From Asanoa hainanensis (GTDB lineage Bacteria; Actinomycetota; Actinomycetes; Mycobacteriales; Micromonosporaceae), in contig NZ_FZPH01000015.1 in the NCBI RefSeq assembly GCF_900188485.1, positions 1-64,000 on the forward strand: DNA of 64,000 bases. The letters are read 5' to 3'. Positions 41,541 to 49,983 of the stretch are shown one piece after another (position 1 is the stretch's first letter; every line of letters begins with the position of its first letter). Position numbers and translations under genes: made by a program. The notes beneath the pieces are model-generated. The model was given only the letters and a program-made list of their open reading frames with translations. It made no database searches and was not told where the DNA came from.

Positions 41541-44229
41541 GGTCCCGGCGGGAGCGCATGCCGAGCTTTCGGTAGACGTTGCCCAGGTGGTAGTCGACCG
41601 TGCGCACGGAGAGCAGCATCCGCTCGGCGATCTCCCGGCTCGTCCGTCCCTGCGCGGCGGCGTGGGCGATCCGCCACTCGTGCGGGGTCAGGTCGGCCGC
41701 GGCCGCTTCGACCGCCGGCGTCTTGGCGGCCGACGGGGACAGCTCGGCCCGCGTCCGGTCTGCCCACACCGCCGCGCCCGCCGTCTCGAAGAGGTCCAAC
41801 GCCGCCTCCAACTGCGTGCGGGCCCGGTGCCGGCGACGCGCGCGGCGCAGCCACTGGCCGTACCGCAGCAGGGTCCTGGCCCGCTCCAGCGGCGCGGGGG
41901 CCCGGCCGGCGGCGCGCGCCCCTTTTTCGAAGGCCGCCTCGGCGGTGGCGTCGTCGGCGAGGATGGCCCGCGCGCGGGCCGCGACCGCCGCCGCCACCCG
42001 ACCGCCTGACGCGTCGAGCCGGGCGGCGACGGCCCGCGCTTCGGCCGTGTTCCCGGTCGCGGCGAGCGCCTCGACGAGGTCGCCGGCGTGGCCGACCGCA
42101 CCGCTGTCGACCACCCCGCCCGCGCGCAGCATCGTGTCCACGATGGTCAGTTCCGCCACCGCGTCCGGGTAGCGGCCGGCCGCGAGGGCAGCGGCACCCA
42201 GCGCGCCGCGCGCATAGGCCTCGACGCCGAGGTGGCCGGGCGCGAGGGCGATGGCTTGTCTCGCGTGGGTCGCGCATTCCGGTGCGCCGCGGGCCGCTTC
42301 GACCCGGGCCAGCGCCGCCACCGCCTCGGCCGTGTTGACCGGCTGTCCCATCGCCTCGGCGAGCTCGACCCCTTCGAGCGCGTCCGCGTACGCGGCGGAA
42401 AGCCGACCCAGCCGCAGCTCGAGCTCGGCCCGCAGCGGAAGCGTGTAGGCGAGCAGCGAGATGTCGTTGACCTCGCGGGCGCCGGCGACGTCCCGGTCGA
42501 ACATCCGCCGTGCCTCGTCCCACCTCTCGACCCAGGTGAGCACCATCCCAGTCTCGGCGCACGACCCGTCGGGGCGCCTGGCCATCGCGGCGGGCATGGT
42601 GGCCAGCAGCAGCGGTGTCGCCTCGGGCAGCCCGGCGAGCGCCTGCGTGTTCGCGAGCCGCGCCGCGACCTTGGGAATCGTGTCGGCGAGCTCGTAGGCC
42701 CGGGTGCAGACCTGGAGCATGGTCGCGACGTCCCACCGCCGGTTGGGGGCGTTGACCAGCAGGCTGATCAGCCGCCCGGCGTGGGCCGGGGCGGTCGGAG
42801 CGAGCTGTTCCGCGGCGGCGAGCAGCTCGTCGAAGAGCTCGTCGATGTCGCCGCGCAGCGCGGCCAGGTAGGCCCGGTTCGCGAGAGCCTGGGCCTTGGT
42901 CTCCGGGTCCTCGCCGACCAGCAGGAAGGTCTCGCGGATCAGCCGTTCCGCGTGGTCGACGGCGCCGGCCGCGATCCACAACGGGCAGGCGGCGACCAGG
43001 CGGACGGCGCTGAGCGCCCGGTCCGGGGTGAGCACGGCGGCCCGCTCCCAGGCGGCCGCCTCGGCCGCGACCCCGCCCCGCCGGCTGGCGCGCTCGGCGG
43101 TCTCGGCGAGCGCTTCGGCCGCGACGGCGTCGGGTCCCGTCGCCGCTTGCGCGAGGTGCCACGCCCGGCGGTCGGCGTCGAGCGGGCCGAAACAGGCTCT
43201 GGCCAGTGCCGCGTGGGCCGCGCGCCGGCCGCCGGGCCCGCCCGCCGCGTGCACGGCGGAGCGGACCAGCGGGTGGCGGAACTCGACGGTCTGGCCGGTC
43301 ACGCGCAGCAGGCCGGTCGCCGTCGCCGCGTCCAGCGCGTCCGCCGGCAGGTCGAGCTCCCGCAGCGCGCCGAGGACCAGGTCCAGCGTCGCGGTGCCGG
43401 CGACCGCGCAGGTCAGCAGGGCGAGCCGCTCCTGCGGGGTCAGCGCCGAGAGCTGGGCAGCGTACGCCCGCTCGAGCCGTTCGGTGGTCGGCATCGTGTC
43501 GCCGACGGGTGCGCGGCCGGAGCGCTGGTCGTCGGTCATCGCCAGCGGGATCTCGCCGAGCGCGAGCGGGTTGCCGCCGGCCAGCGCGGTGAGTTGCTGG
43601 GTGACCAGCGGCGACTCGACACCACCGCGGCGCAGCAGGACGGCGGCGGACGCGGCGTCGAGCCCGTCGAGGTGGAGCTCGGGAAGGCCGGGCGCGGCGA
43701 ACGCGGGGATGTCGCGGGTGGCGAAGACGAGCAGGACGGCCTCGGCGAGCAGCCGGCGGGCCGCGAAGAGCATCGCCTCGGCGGAGGCCCGGTCGAGCCA
43801 GTGCGCGTCGTCGACGACGCAGAGCAGTGGCCCGGCCTCCGCGGCGGCGGCCAGCAGGGACAGGGTCGCCGCGTACACCGCGAACCGGTCGACGGGCCCG
43901 ACCGCGTCGGCCTGCGCCGTCGCCGCCAGGAACGCCGTCCGCTGCGAGCCGGGCAGCTCGTCGAGGTGTCCGGACAAGGGTCGGGTCAGGGCCGTCAACG
44001 CGGCGAACGGCAGATCCGACTCGAACTCGACCCCCGTGGTCCGCACGACCTGGAAGCCGGTCGCGTTGGCGGCCAGGTCGTCGAGCAGCGCGGTCTTCCC
44101 GATGCCCGCGGAGCCCCGGAGGACGAGGGCCCGGCTCGACCCGGCGCGCGCGTCGTCGGCGAGGGCGGCCAGCACCCGCCGTTCGGCCTCCCGCCCGACC
44201 AGCCCGACCCCGGCCTGAGCGGCCACCAT
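41518..44229 (-). CDS. LuxR-family LAL-type ATPase regulator
   Basis: A 903-residue LAL regulator. The N-terminal ATPase has Walker A GSAGIGKT (residues 39-46) and Walker B PLLCVVDDAHWLDRASAEAM. A long TPR-like region follows, and the C-terminal LuxR domain is LTPHEWRIAHAAAQGRTSRE, IAERMLLSVRTVDYHLGNVY. It resembles the protein at 25692-28637 in design but is clearly a different sequence. It acts as an ATP-dependent activator; no target is obvious, and both neighbours read away from or into it. ATG 44229 follows a poor ribosome site. Confidence 0.9.
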   Translation of the reverse strand: MVAAQAGVGLVGREAERRVLAALADDARAGSSRALVLRGSAGIGKTALLDDLAANATGFQVVRTTGVEFESDLPFAALTALTRPLSGHLDELPGSQRTAFLAATAQADAVGPVDRFAVYAATLSLLAAAAEAGPLLCVVDDAHWLDRASAEAMLFAARRLLAEAVLLVFATRDIPAFAAPGLPELHLDGLDAASAAVLLRRGGVESPLVTQQLTALAGGNPLALGEIPLAMTDDQRSGRAPVGDTMPTTERLERAYAAQLSALTPQERLALLTCAVAGTATLDLVLGALRELDLPADALDAATATGLLRVTGQTVEFRHPLVRSAVHAAGGPGGRRAAHAALARACFGPLDADRRAWHLAQAATGPDAVAAEALAETAERASRRGGVAAEAAAWERAAVLTPDRALSAVRLVAACPLWIAAGAVDHAERLIRETFLLVGEDPETKAQALANRAYLAALRGDIDELFDELLAAAEQLAPTAPAHAGRLISLLVNAPNRRWDVATMLQVCTRAYELADTIPKVAARLANTQALAGLPEATPLLLATMPAAMARRPDGSCAETGMVLTWVERWDEARRMFDRDVAGAREVNDISLLAYTLPLRAELELRLGRLSAAYADALEGVELAEAMGQPVNTAEAVAALARVEAARGAPECATHARQAIALAPGHLGVEAYARGALGAAALAAGRYPDAVAELTIVDTMLRAGGVVDSGAVGHAGDLVEALAATGNTAEARAVAARLDASGGRVAAAVAARARAILADDATAEAAFEKGARAAGRAPAPLERARTLLRYGQWLRRARRRHRARTQLEAALDLFETAGAAVWADRTRAELSPSAAKTPAVEAAAADLTPHEWRIAHAAAQGRTSREIAERMLLSVRTVDYHLGNVYRKLGMRSRRDLIRRLGN

Positions 44230-44285
44230 CCGAGGATGGTCTCAACCACCGGGCCGGCCAACTATCGAAAATCCGACCAGGCTTC

Positions 44286-44909
44286 TTACCCGGCCGGCGG
44301 GGGCTGCTCCTCGCGGGCCTGGCGGGCCTCGCGGGCGGCCAGGATCGCTCCGAGGCCCGGTTCGATCAGTTGGGGGCGGTAGTACTCGCTGGCGGCCGTG
44401 CGCAGCAGGAGCAGCGATGGGATGAGCACGGTGAGCAGCTCGCCGGCGGTCAGGAAGCTGCGCACGGCCGAGTACCAGCCGGGCAGCAGGCGGTCCCACG
44501 CCGCCTGGACCACCGGGTCGGTGCCGTCGGTCGGCGCGAACTCCGGGTTGTTGGCGATGCCGACGCCGAGCAGGCAGACCGCCGCCAGGGCGGCCACCCA
44601 CACGGCGACCCGCGCGGCCCGCGAGCGTCGCCGGATCGCGACCGCCAACACGCCGAACACCACGATCACGAAGGCCGCCACCACCACGTTGACGTTCAGC
44701 GCGCCCCGCATCTGGTCGACCCACACGTCCGCGTCGTCGACGGCCTGCTCCACCAGGACCCGCAACGCGCCGGGTGCGGCGTCGTCGAAATGGCCGATCG
44801 CGAGCCGGGTCACGATCACGTCGAGCACACCGAGGACGGCCGCACCGGCCAGCAGAACGGACGCGATCGCGACCGGCCGCGGCGGCGCACCGGCAGATTT
44901 CGTGGCCAC
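44286..44909 (-). CDS. Four-span membrane protein of unknown function
   Basis: A 207-residue protein starting at GTG 44909, preceded by GGAGGGGGAG. Hydrophobic segments are AIASVLLAGAAVLGVLDVIV, NVNVVVAAFVIVVFGVLAVA, RVAVWVAALAAVCLLGVGIA and SFLTAGELLTVLIPSLLLLR. The C terminus is polar (AAREARQAREEQPPPAG). A loop of about 45 acidic residues lies between spans 1 and 2. I do not assign a family. It is divergent from the DUF5946-type gene. Confidence 0.7.
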   Translation of the reverse strand: MATKSAGAPPRPVAIASVLLAGAAVLGVLDVIVTRLAIGHFDDAAPGALRVLVEQAVDDADVWVDQMRGALNVNVVVAAFVIVVFGVLAVAIRRRSRAARVAVWVAALAAVCLLGVGIANNPEFAPTDGTDPVVQAAWDRLLPGWYSAVRSFLTAGELLTVLIPSLLLLRTAASEYYRPQLIEPGLGAILAAREARQAREEQPPPAG

Positions 44910-44978
44910 GCTGCTCCCCCTCCAGATGATCAAGGACGGCAGCGTACGCACGCGCTTGGATCCGGCACAATCCCTCGC

Positions 44979-45449
44979 GTGGCGGTTTGCGCGGAGTGCG
45001 GGGCGGGGCAGGTGCCGTACAGCTGCGACGAGCTGTTCGAACGGCTGCTGGCGCTGGACCACTCGCGGCAACCGCCGTGGGGTCCGCTGCACGGTGCCGC
45101 CGTGGCGTGCTTCTTCCTCCAGCACCCCGGCCATCCACTCGGGCCACGGGGCAGGAACGACTTCGGATGGGCGTGCCTGCTGGCATACCGGTCCGGTGGT
45201 CAGGCGGCCCTTCACGCGGTGACCGACCTGGCCCGTCGGCGCAACTCGCATCGCCACGCGGGTTCTGAACTGTTCGACGTGACGGCGCCCGAGTTCGCCT
45301 CCTCCACGAGTTTCGCCGTCACCATCACCGACGTGGCGGTGGACGGCAGTTTCCCTGCCGACGGCTACGAGAAGCGACTCCTAGCCTGGGCCGACGCCAC
45401 CTACCTCGCCTGGACCGGAACCAGCACCCCGCCACCGACGGGAACGTGA
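44979..45449 (+). CDS. DUF5946-like protein
   Basis: A 156-residue protein starting at GTG 44979. It begins with a zinc-finger-like VCAECGAGQVPYSCDELFER, followed by a helix, a HGAAVACFFLQHPGHPLGPR segment and WACLLAYRSGGQAALHAVTD. The C-x2-C pair plus H..QHP fits the actinobacterial DUF5946 family, whose function is unknown. No ribosome site is evident, so the message may be leaderless. It converges with the methyltransferase gene, with a 16-bp gap. Confidence 0.65.
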   Translation: MAVCAECGAGQVPYSCDELFERLLALDHSRQPPWGPLHGAAVACFFLQHPGHPLGPRGRNDFGWACLLAYRSGGQAALHAVTDLARRRNSHRHAGSELFDVTAPEFASSTSFAVTITDVAVDGSFPADGYEKRLLAWADATYLAWTGTSTPPPTGT

Positions 45450-45465
45450 TCGACCTCAGCCAGGA

Positions 45466-46059
45466 CTAGCGAAGGCGGCGGGCCAGCAGGACGGTGTCGT
45501 TCTTGTGGTGGGTTTCGGGTGGCGGGGGTGTCGTGCGCGGGCGCGACTCGTCGGCCAGGATCGTCCAGTCCTCGCCGAGCAGGGCAGCGATGTCCGTCGG
45601 GTGCCAGTAGTCCGCCGGGTCGAAGCCGTGGTCCTCGCCCGGTGGGAGGTCGGCCGGGTCGTGGCTGGCCACGAGTAGGAGGCCGCCCGGTGCGACCGCA
45701 GCGACCAGGCCACACGGTCCGGCGGCGCCCGCTTGCTTCGGCAGGGGGAAGTACTGGGCGGTGACCAGGTCGTACTCCCCCGGCGGCGGCACCTCTGTCA
45801 GGTCCAGCGCGATCCAGGTGACCCGGCCGGAGTCGGTGGCGGCGGCGCGGTCCAGGGCCGTCCGGGAGATGTCGACCGCCGTCACCTGCCAGCCGCGGTC
45901 GGCCAGCCAGCGGGCGTCGGCGCCCTCGCCGCAGCCGACGTCGAGGGCCCGCCCGGGTGGCAGGTCGCCGGCCTCGGCGACCAGGACACCGTTGGGGCGG
46001 CCGCTGAACAGCTGGTCGCGGCTGCTGTAGAGGTCGTCCCAGAACTTCGCGTCGGTCAT
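45466..46059 (-). CDS. Class I SAM-dependent methyltransferase
   Basis: A 197-residue Rossmann-type methyltransferase. Motif I is RALDVGCGEGADARWLADRG, motif II VTAVDISRTALDRAA, then YDLVTAQYFPL and a motif IV-VI region GGLLLVASHDPADLPPGEDH. The sequence is similar to the small thiol/tellurite-type (TehB-like) methyltransferases. It starts at ATG 46059, 61 bp downstream of the LanC-like gene and on the same strand, so the two may be co-transcribed. The substrate is unknown. Confidence 0.88.
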   Translation of the reverse strand: MTDAKFWDDLYSSRDQLFSGRPNGVLVAEAGDLPPGRALDVGCGEGADARWLADRGWQVTAVDISRTALDRAAATDSGRVTWIALDLTEVPPPGEYDLVTAQYFPLPKQAGAAGPCGLVAAVAPGGLLLVASHDPADLPPGEDHGFDPADYWHPTDIAALLGEDWTILADESRPRTTPPPPETHHKNDTVLLARRLR

Positions 46060-46120
46060 GCCGCCACCCTGCCCGGCGTCGGGGTCGACTGCCAAAGCTC
46101 TTTGCCGGAACGGCAAACCG

Positions 46121-47440
46121 TCAGGCGGCGCGGGTCACGCACAGTCGCTCGGGCACGGCCCACCACTGGTCCGGGCGGTCGACGACTACAGCGGTCAGCC
46201 CGGATTCCAGGACGCGGGCGTACCGCATCAGGAACGCGGCGATCCCGGCCGCGCCCTGCATCCACGCCGTGCCCGGCGGCAGCAGCGGCGGGTCCTGCCG
46301 GTACTCCACGAACCGCCAGCGCGCCCCCGCCTCGTCCCGGATCGCCCGCGACACCAGCGCGTCGGCCATCGTCGCGACGCCCCGCATGAGCTCCGCCGCG
46401 TCCCGCGAATCCGGGCTGTCCTGGGCCGCGTCGAGCAGGATGTCGGCGACGCCGGCCGTGCCGCAGCAGCGCCCGTCGTTGTCCCAGAAGCCCGGGCGGA
46501 GCCGCTGCGGCAGGCCGGACGTCAGGATCGAGTGGAAGCAGCGCCGGCGCAGCTCACCGACCTCGAAGTCGCCGACCCGCTCGGCCCCGGCCCGGGCCAG
46601 CGCCGCGAACACCTGCGAGGTGCCGGCGGGGCCGTGGCACCAGTTGTAGGTCACCGGCTCCACCTCGCGCTGCGACCGCGGGATCGTGTGCTCCACGACG
46701 AAACCGCCGTCGTCCAGCGCGGCGATGTCCACCAGGTGCTCGGCCCCCTGTCGCGCGGCGGCCACGAAGTCCGGCCGGTCGAGGGCGTGTCCGGCCACGG
46801 CCAGCGCCGCCGCCACGCCGGCCGTGCCGTGCGAGAAGTTGGGGTTGCTGGACTTGAATCCCGGCAGCATCCGCCAGTCCAGGCCGGCCCCGGTCGGTTC
46901 GGCGGCCCGCAGGAGCGCCTCGCCCCCGGTCGTCATGATCTCGGCGGCGGCCTCGCCACCGGCCCAGGCCGCGGCCATCACGACCCCGGCGCTGCCGGAG
47001 ATGACGTCGGACATCATGCCGCCGAACAACTCGCGGACAGCCGGCGAGGGTTCCCAGCCCGCCGGCGTACGCAGCGCCGCCAGCCGTTCCAGCGCCGCGC
47101 GCTCCCGCCCGGGGGCCAGCAGCCGCAGGGCGGTCACGTCACCGGCCAGGCCCTCGTACAACGCCGGGTCGCTCCGGTCCGACGCCCCGGCCAGCCGCTC
47201 GACGATGCCCGCCGCCAGTGCCGCCTCGGCATCGCTCAGCTCGCGATGACAGCGGATCTCGGCGAGCACGGGAGCGAGCCCGCCGATGCCGGCGTAGAAC
47301 GAGTCACGGTCGTCTGCCACCCGAGCGGGCTCGTCGCCGACCACCTCGGGCAGCCACGGCCCGTCGTCGTACCGGACCTGGCCCAGCACCCAGGCCCAGG
47401 CGGCCTCTCCTAGCTCGCGATACCCCGAAGCGTCAGACAC
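46121..47440 (-). CDS. LanC-like lanthionine-synthetase-fold protein with three-Cys zinc site
   Basis: A 439-residue alpha/alpha-barrel protein of the LanC/LANCL superfamily. Visible signatures are SNPNFSHGTAGVAAALAVAG with the active-site His204, VTYNWCHGPAGTSQVF with Cys268, and NDGRCCGTAGVADILL with Cys325-Cys326. Classic LanC proteins bind zinc through Cys, Cys and His (CHG); here the second motif is CCG, as in the three-cysteine cyclases of the 'CCG' LanM and LanL types. It might add cysteine thiols to dehydroamino acids, or glutathione/mycothiol to targets as LANCL proteins do. No lanthipeptide precursor, LanB or kinase lies nearby. It starts at ATG 47440, is followed by a methyltransferase gene and is divergent from an MFS gene. 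Confidence 0.88.
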   Translation of the reverse strand: MSDASGYRELGEAAWAWVLGQVRYDDGPWLPEVVGDEPARVADDRDSFYAGIGGLAPVLAEIRCHRELSDAEAALAAGIVERLAGASDRSDPALYEGLAGDVTALRLLAPGRERAALERLAALRTPAGWEPSPAVRELFGGMMSDVISGSAGVVMAAAWAGGEAAAEIMTTGGEALLRAAEPTGAGLDWRMLPGFKSSNPNFSHGTAGVAAALAVAGHALDRPDFVAAARQGAEHLVDIAALDDGGFVVEHTIPRSQREVEPVTYNWCHGPAGTSQVFAALARAGAERVGDFEVGELRRRCFHSILTSGLPQRLRPGFWDNDGRCCGTAGVADILLDAAQDSPDSRDAAELMRGVATMADALVSRAIRDEAGARWRFVEYRQDPPLLPPGTAWMQGAAGIAAFLMRYARVLESGLTAVVVDRPDQWWAVPERLCVTRAA

Positions 47441-47520
47441 GCCGCCACCCTAACCAGGCTCGGCGTGACCGGCGCCACTCGGCCTTGCCATGAGAGCGGT
47501 CTCAACGGTCGGATCTCCGG

Positions 47521-48699
47521 ATGTACGCCACCATCCCGCGCGAAGTCCTGCGAGCGCGGACGGCCGTCGCCGTCGTCTTCGGGCTCAACGGCCTGGCGCT
47601 GTCGTCGTGGCTCGCCCGCGTGCCGGCCGCCCGGGACGCCCTGGAGCTCAGCGCCGGCCAGCTCGGCCTGCTGCTGCTGACCGTCTCCGCCGGTGCGGTG
47701 GCGGCCCTGCCGGTGGCCGGCGTGCTGACCCACCGGCTCGGCACGGCACGGACCGTGGCCGCGGTGACCGCCGTCGCCTCCGCCGGGCTGGCGCTGGTCG
47801 GCATCGGCGCCGGCGTGTTCGGGTCGCCGGTGCTGGTCGGCATCGGCCTGTTCGTCGTCGGCTACGGCAGCGGCACGTGCGAGGTCGCCATGAACGTCCA
47901 GGGCGCCGCCGTCGAGCGCCGGCTCGGCCGCACGATCATGCCGCGGTTCCATGCGGCGTGGAGCCTCGGTACGGTCACCGGCGCGCTGGTCGGCGCCGGG
48001 TGCGCCCGGCTGGGTGTGCCGATCGGCGTGCACCTGGCCGTAGCGGCCGTCGCCATGGGCGCCGGCACGGTCGCCGCCGCCCGCTGGTTCCTCGCCTCCA
48101 CATCGGACGGCGAATCGGCGAAAGCCCGTCCCCAGTTGCTGGCCGCCTGGCGCGACCCGCGCGTCCTGCTCATCGGCCTGTTCGTGCTGGTGATGGGATT
48201 CACCGAGGGCGCCGCCAACGACTGGCTGGCGCTCGCCTTCGTCGACGGGCACGGCGTCAGCGAGGCGGCGGGTGCGGCGGCGTTCGGCGTGTTCGTCGTC
48301 GCGATGACCGTGGGACGCACGGTCGGCACGACCGCGCTCGACGCGTGGGGCCGGGTCCCGGTGCTGTTCGCCGCGATGCTGGTCGCGGCCGCCGGCACCG
48401 TGGTCGTGGTGTTCGCCGGCAGCGCGGCGGTCGCCCTCGGCGGGGTGGCCCTGTGGGGCCTGGGTGCGTCGCTCGGCTTCCCGGTCGGTATGAGCGCGGC
48501 GGCCGACGACGAGGCCGGCGCCCCGGCGCGGGTCAGCGTCGTGGCGGTCCTGGGCTACACCGCGTTCCTGGCCGGCCCGCCCTTCGTCGGCTTCCTCGGC
48601 GACCACGTCGGCATCCTGCGGGCCCTGCTCGTCGTGCCGCTGGTGCTGGTGCCGGCGCTGGCGCTGCTGCCGTCGGTGCGGAAGCCGACCGCCGGCTGA
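47521..48699 (+). CDS. MFS transporter
   Basis: A 392-residue, 12-span transporter of the fucose/FucP- or YbjJ-like MFS type (TAVAVVFGLNGLALSSWLAR, LGLLLLTVSAGAVAALPVAG, GSGTCEVAMNVQGAAVERRL, IMPRFHAAWSLGTVTGALVG). The AMNVQG and FHA.wS.G phrases are typical of the YbjJ family, some of which move sugars or drugs. A 5-bp dyad TGAGA-GCGG-TCTCA (47491-47504) lies just before the ATG at 47521 and may be an operator. It is divergent from the LanC-like gene, so it could be its transporter, but this is only positional. Confidence 0.88.
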   Translation: MYATIPREVLRARTAVAVVFGLNGLALSSWLARVPAARDALELSAGQLGLLLLTVSAGAVAALPVAGVLTHRLGTARTVAAVTAVASAGLALVGIGAGVFGSPVLVGIGLFVVGYGSGTCEVAMNVQGAAVERRLGRTIMPRFHAAWSLGTVTGALVGAGCARLGVPIGVHLAVAAVAMGAGTVAAARWFLASTSDGESAKARPQLLAAWRDPRVLLIGLFVLVMGFTEGAANDWLALAFVDGHGVSEAAGAAAFGVFVVAMTVGRTVGTTALDAWGRVPVLFAAMLVAAAGTVVVVFAGSAAVALGGVALWGLGASLGFPVGMSAAADDEAGAPARVSVVAVLGYTAFLAGPPFVGFLGDHVGILRALLVVPLVLVPALALLPSVRKPTAG

Positions 48700-48701
48700 G
48701 C

Positions 48702-49166
48702 TCAGGCCCGGATACCTGCCACCGCGGCACGGGCCGCTCTGCTGACCACCGGATTCGGGTCGTCGACGCAGGCTTCGACGCTGGCGACCAGCTGCGGCCG
48801 CAGCTCACGGATCTGCTGAAACGTCGAGGTGGGGTAATCCAACGGCGAGTACCCGGCCAGGTCGACGAACTCACGCACCATGGCGTCGCTGACCGCGTCG
48901 ACCACCCTGCCCAGCCACGCCAACAGGTCGGCCCGGCGCGGGCAGCGCGGGTCGCCGACGAGTCCGGCGACGTACCGGGCGGCGGGCACGGCGGCCGAAT
49001 AGACGTTCGGGTACTCGATCAACTCGAGCGACAGGTGCGCGAGCCCCGCCTCGACGGCGTACGGGTCGTCTGACGTCAACCCCAGCAGCAGCGCGGGCGT
49101 GTCCGGGTGCGCCGACCCGTTCCTGTCGTGCAGACCGGCCCAGTCGGTCTCCTCGATGATCGTCAC
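48702..49166 (-). CDS. Helical hypothetical protein (HEAT-like)
   Basis: A 154-residue, all-helical protein from GTG 49166. The repeat-like helices ALLLGLTSDDPYAVEAGLAH, AVPAARYVAGLVGDPRC, LRPQLVASVEACVDDPNPVV and SRAARAAVAGIRA resemble HEAT or armadillo repeats. It overlaps the nitroreductase-type gene by GTGA and is the last gene of a four-gene minus-strand run. Function unknown; a protein-binding scaffold is the natural guess. Confidence 0.6.
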   Translation of the reverse strand: MTIIEETDWAGLHDRNGSAHPDTPALLLGLTSDDPYAVEAGLAHLSLELIEYPNVYSAAVPAARYVAGLVGDPRCPRRADLLAWLGRVVDAVSDAMVREFVDLAGYSPLDYPTSTFQQIRELRPQLVASVEACVDDPNPVVSRAARAAVAGIRA

Positions 49167-49606
49167 GCCGGCTCCAGGACCACGACGGCCGTCTCCCGCG
49201 AGCGCAGCGCCGCGTAGCCGTCCAGGTCCTTGTCGACGGCGCGCCAGCGGTCCCACAGGCGGGCCCGCTCGGCGCCGGTCGCCGCGTACCCGCGGATCTG
49301 CCGGGACCCGCCGGGCAGCTCGATCCGGGCGTCCGGGTGGGCCTGGAGGTTGAGCCACCACGCCGGCTCGCCGTCGCCCCACCCGTTCATCGCCAGCGTG
49401 ACGAGGTTCGGGCCGTCTTCGAGGTAGCCGAGCAGCACGGCGCGCTGCTGGCCGGTGCGCCGGCCGGTCGTGGTCAGCCGCATGATTCCCCACCCCGAGC
49501 CGCGCGCACGCCGGAGGCCCAGCTTGCCGAAGGTGAGGCGGTAGATGCCGCGGTGGGTGTGCCACGCTCCGACGACGAACCAGCGCGGCGGGAGTCTGAC
49601 AGCCAT
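49163..49606 (-). CDS. Deazaflavin (F420)-dependent nitroreductase family protein
   Basis: A 147-residue split-beta-barrel protein: IYRLTFGKLGLRRARGSGWG, IMRLTTTGRRTGQQRAVLLG, NLVTLAMNGWGDGEPAWWLN, LQAHPDARIELPGG. This is the actinobacterial DDN family, which uses F420H2 to reduce quinones or nitro compounds. All the usual phrases (TTGRRTG.pR..pl, NlvtvaSnGG...pWwlNL.a.P) are present. The start is ATG 49606; the end is coupled by GTGA to the following hypothetical gene. Confidence 0.9.
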   Translation of the reverse strand: MAVRLPPRWFVVGAWHTHRGIYRLTFGKLGLRRARGSGWGIMRLTTTGRRTGQQRAVLLGYLEDGPNLVTLAMNGWGDGEPAWWLNLQAHPDARIELPGGSRQIRGYAATGAERARLWDRWRAVDKDLDGYAALRSRETAVVVLEPA

Positions 49607-49608
49607 GA

Positions 49609-49974
49609 CTACAGCGTGTCCGACGCCCGCAACTCCGGGTCTGCCCGCATGTGCCAGGCGTCGCCGATCAGCTCGCGCAACCGGGCGACGTCCACTTTGG
49701 CCAGCCGGAGCATGACGAGCGGGAGGCCGTCGTACGCCGGTGTCGTGAAGAAGATCCCGGGTTCGCCCAGCACCAGCGCCTGCTTCTCGGCCTCGTCGCC
49801 GACGTAGAGGACCGCGATGTCGGTGCGGATGACGCGCGGGCGGCCGGGCTGACGCTCCGGATAGGACCAGACGAAGCCCTTGTTGCCCACGCGGAAGTCG
49901 AAGCCGTCGCTCTCGATCTCGACCACGTGCGGCAGCGCGAGCGCGAGGGTACGGACGTCGTCGGCGTCGGCCAC
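49609..49974 (-). CDS. MmcQ/YjbR-family protein
   Basis: A 121-residue protein starting at GTG 49974. The pattern RTLALALPHVVEIESDGFDF, RVGNKGFVWSYPERQPGRP, EPGIFFTTPAYDGLPLVMLR and LRELIGDAWHM is that of the MmcQ/YjbR (CyaY-like fold) DNA-binding-type family, of unknown function. The stop codon lies two bases before the F420-type gene and the start 10 bp after the DUF5996 stop, so it is part of a four-gene run. Confidence 0.85.
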   Translation of the reverse strand: MADADDVRTLALALPHVVEIESDGFDFRVGNKGFVWSYPERQPGRPRVIRTDIAVLYVGDEAEKQALVLGEPGIFFTTPAYDGLPLVMLRLAKVDVARLRELIGDAWHMRADPELRASDTL

Positions 49975-49983
49975 CGGAACAGG

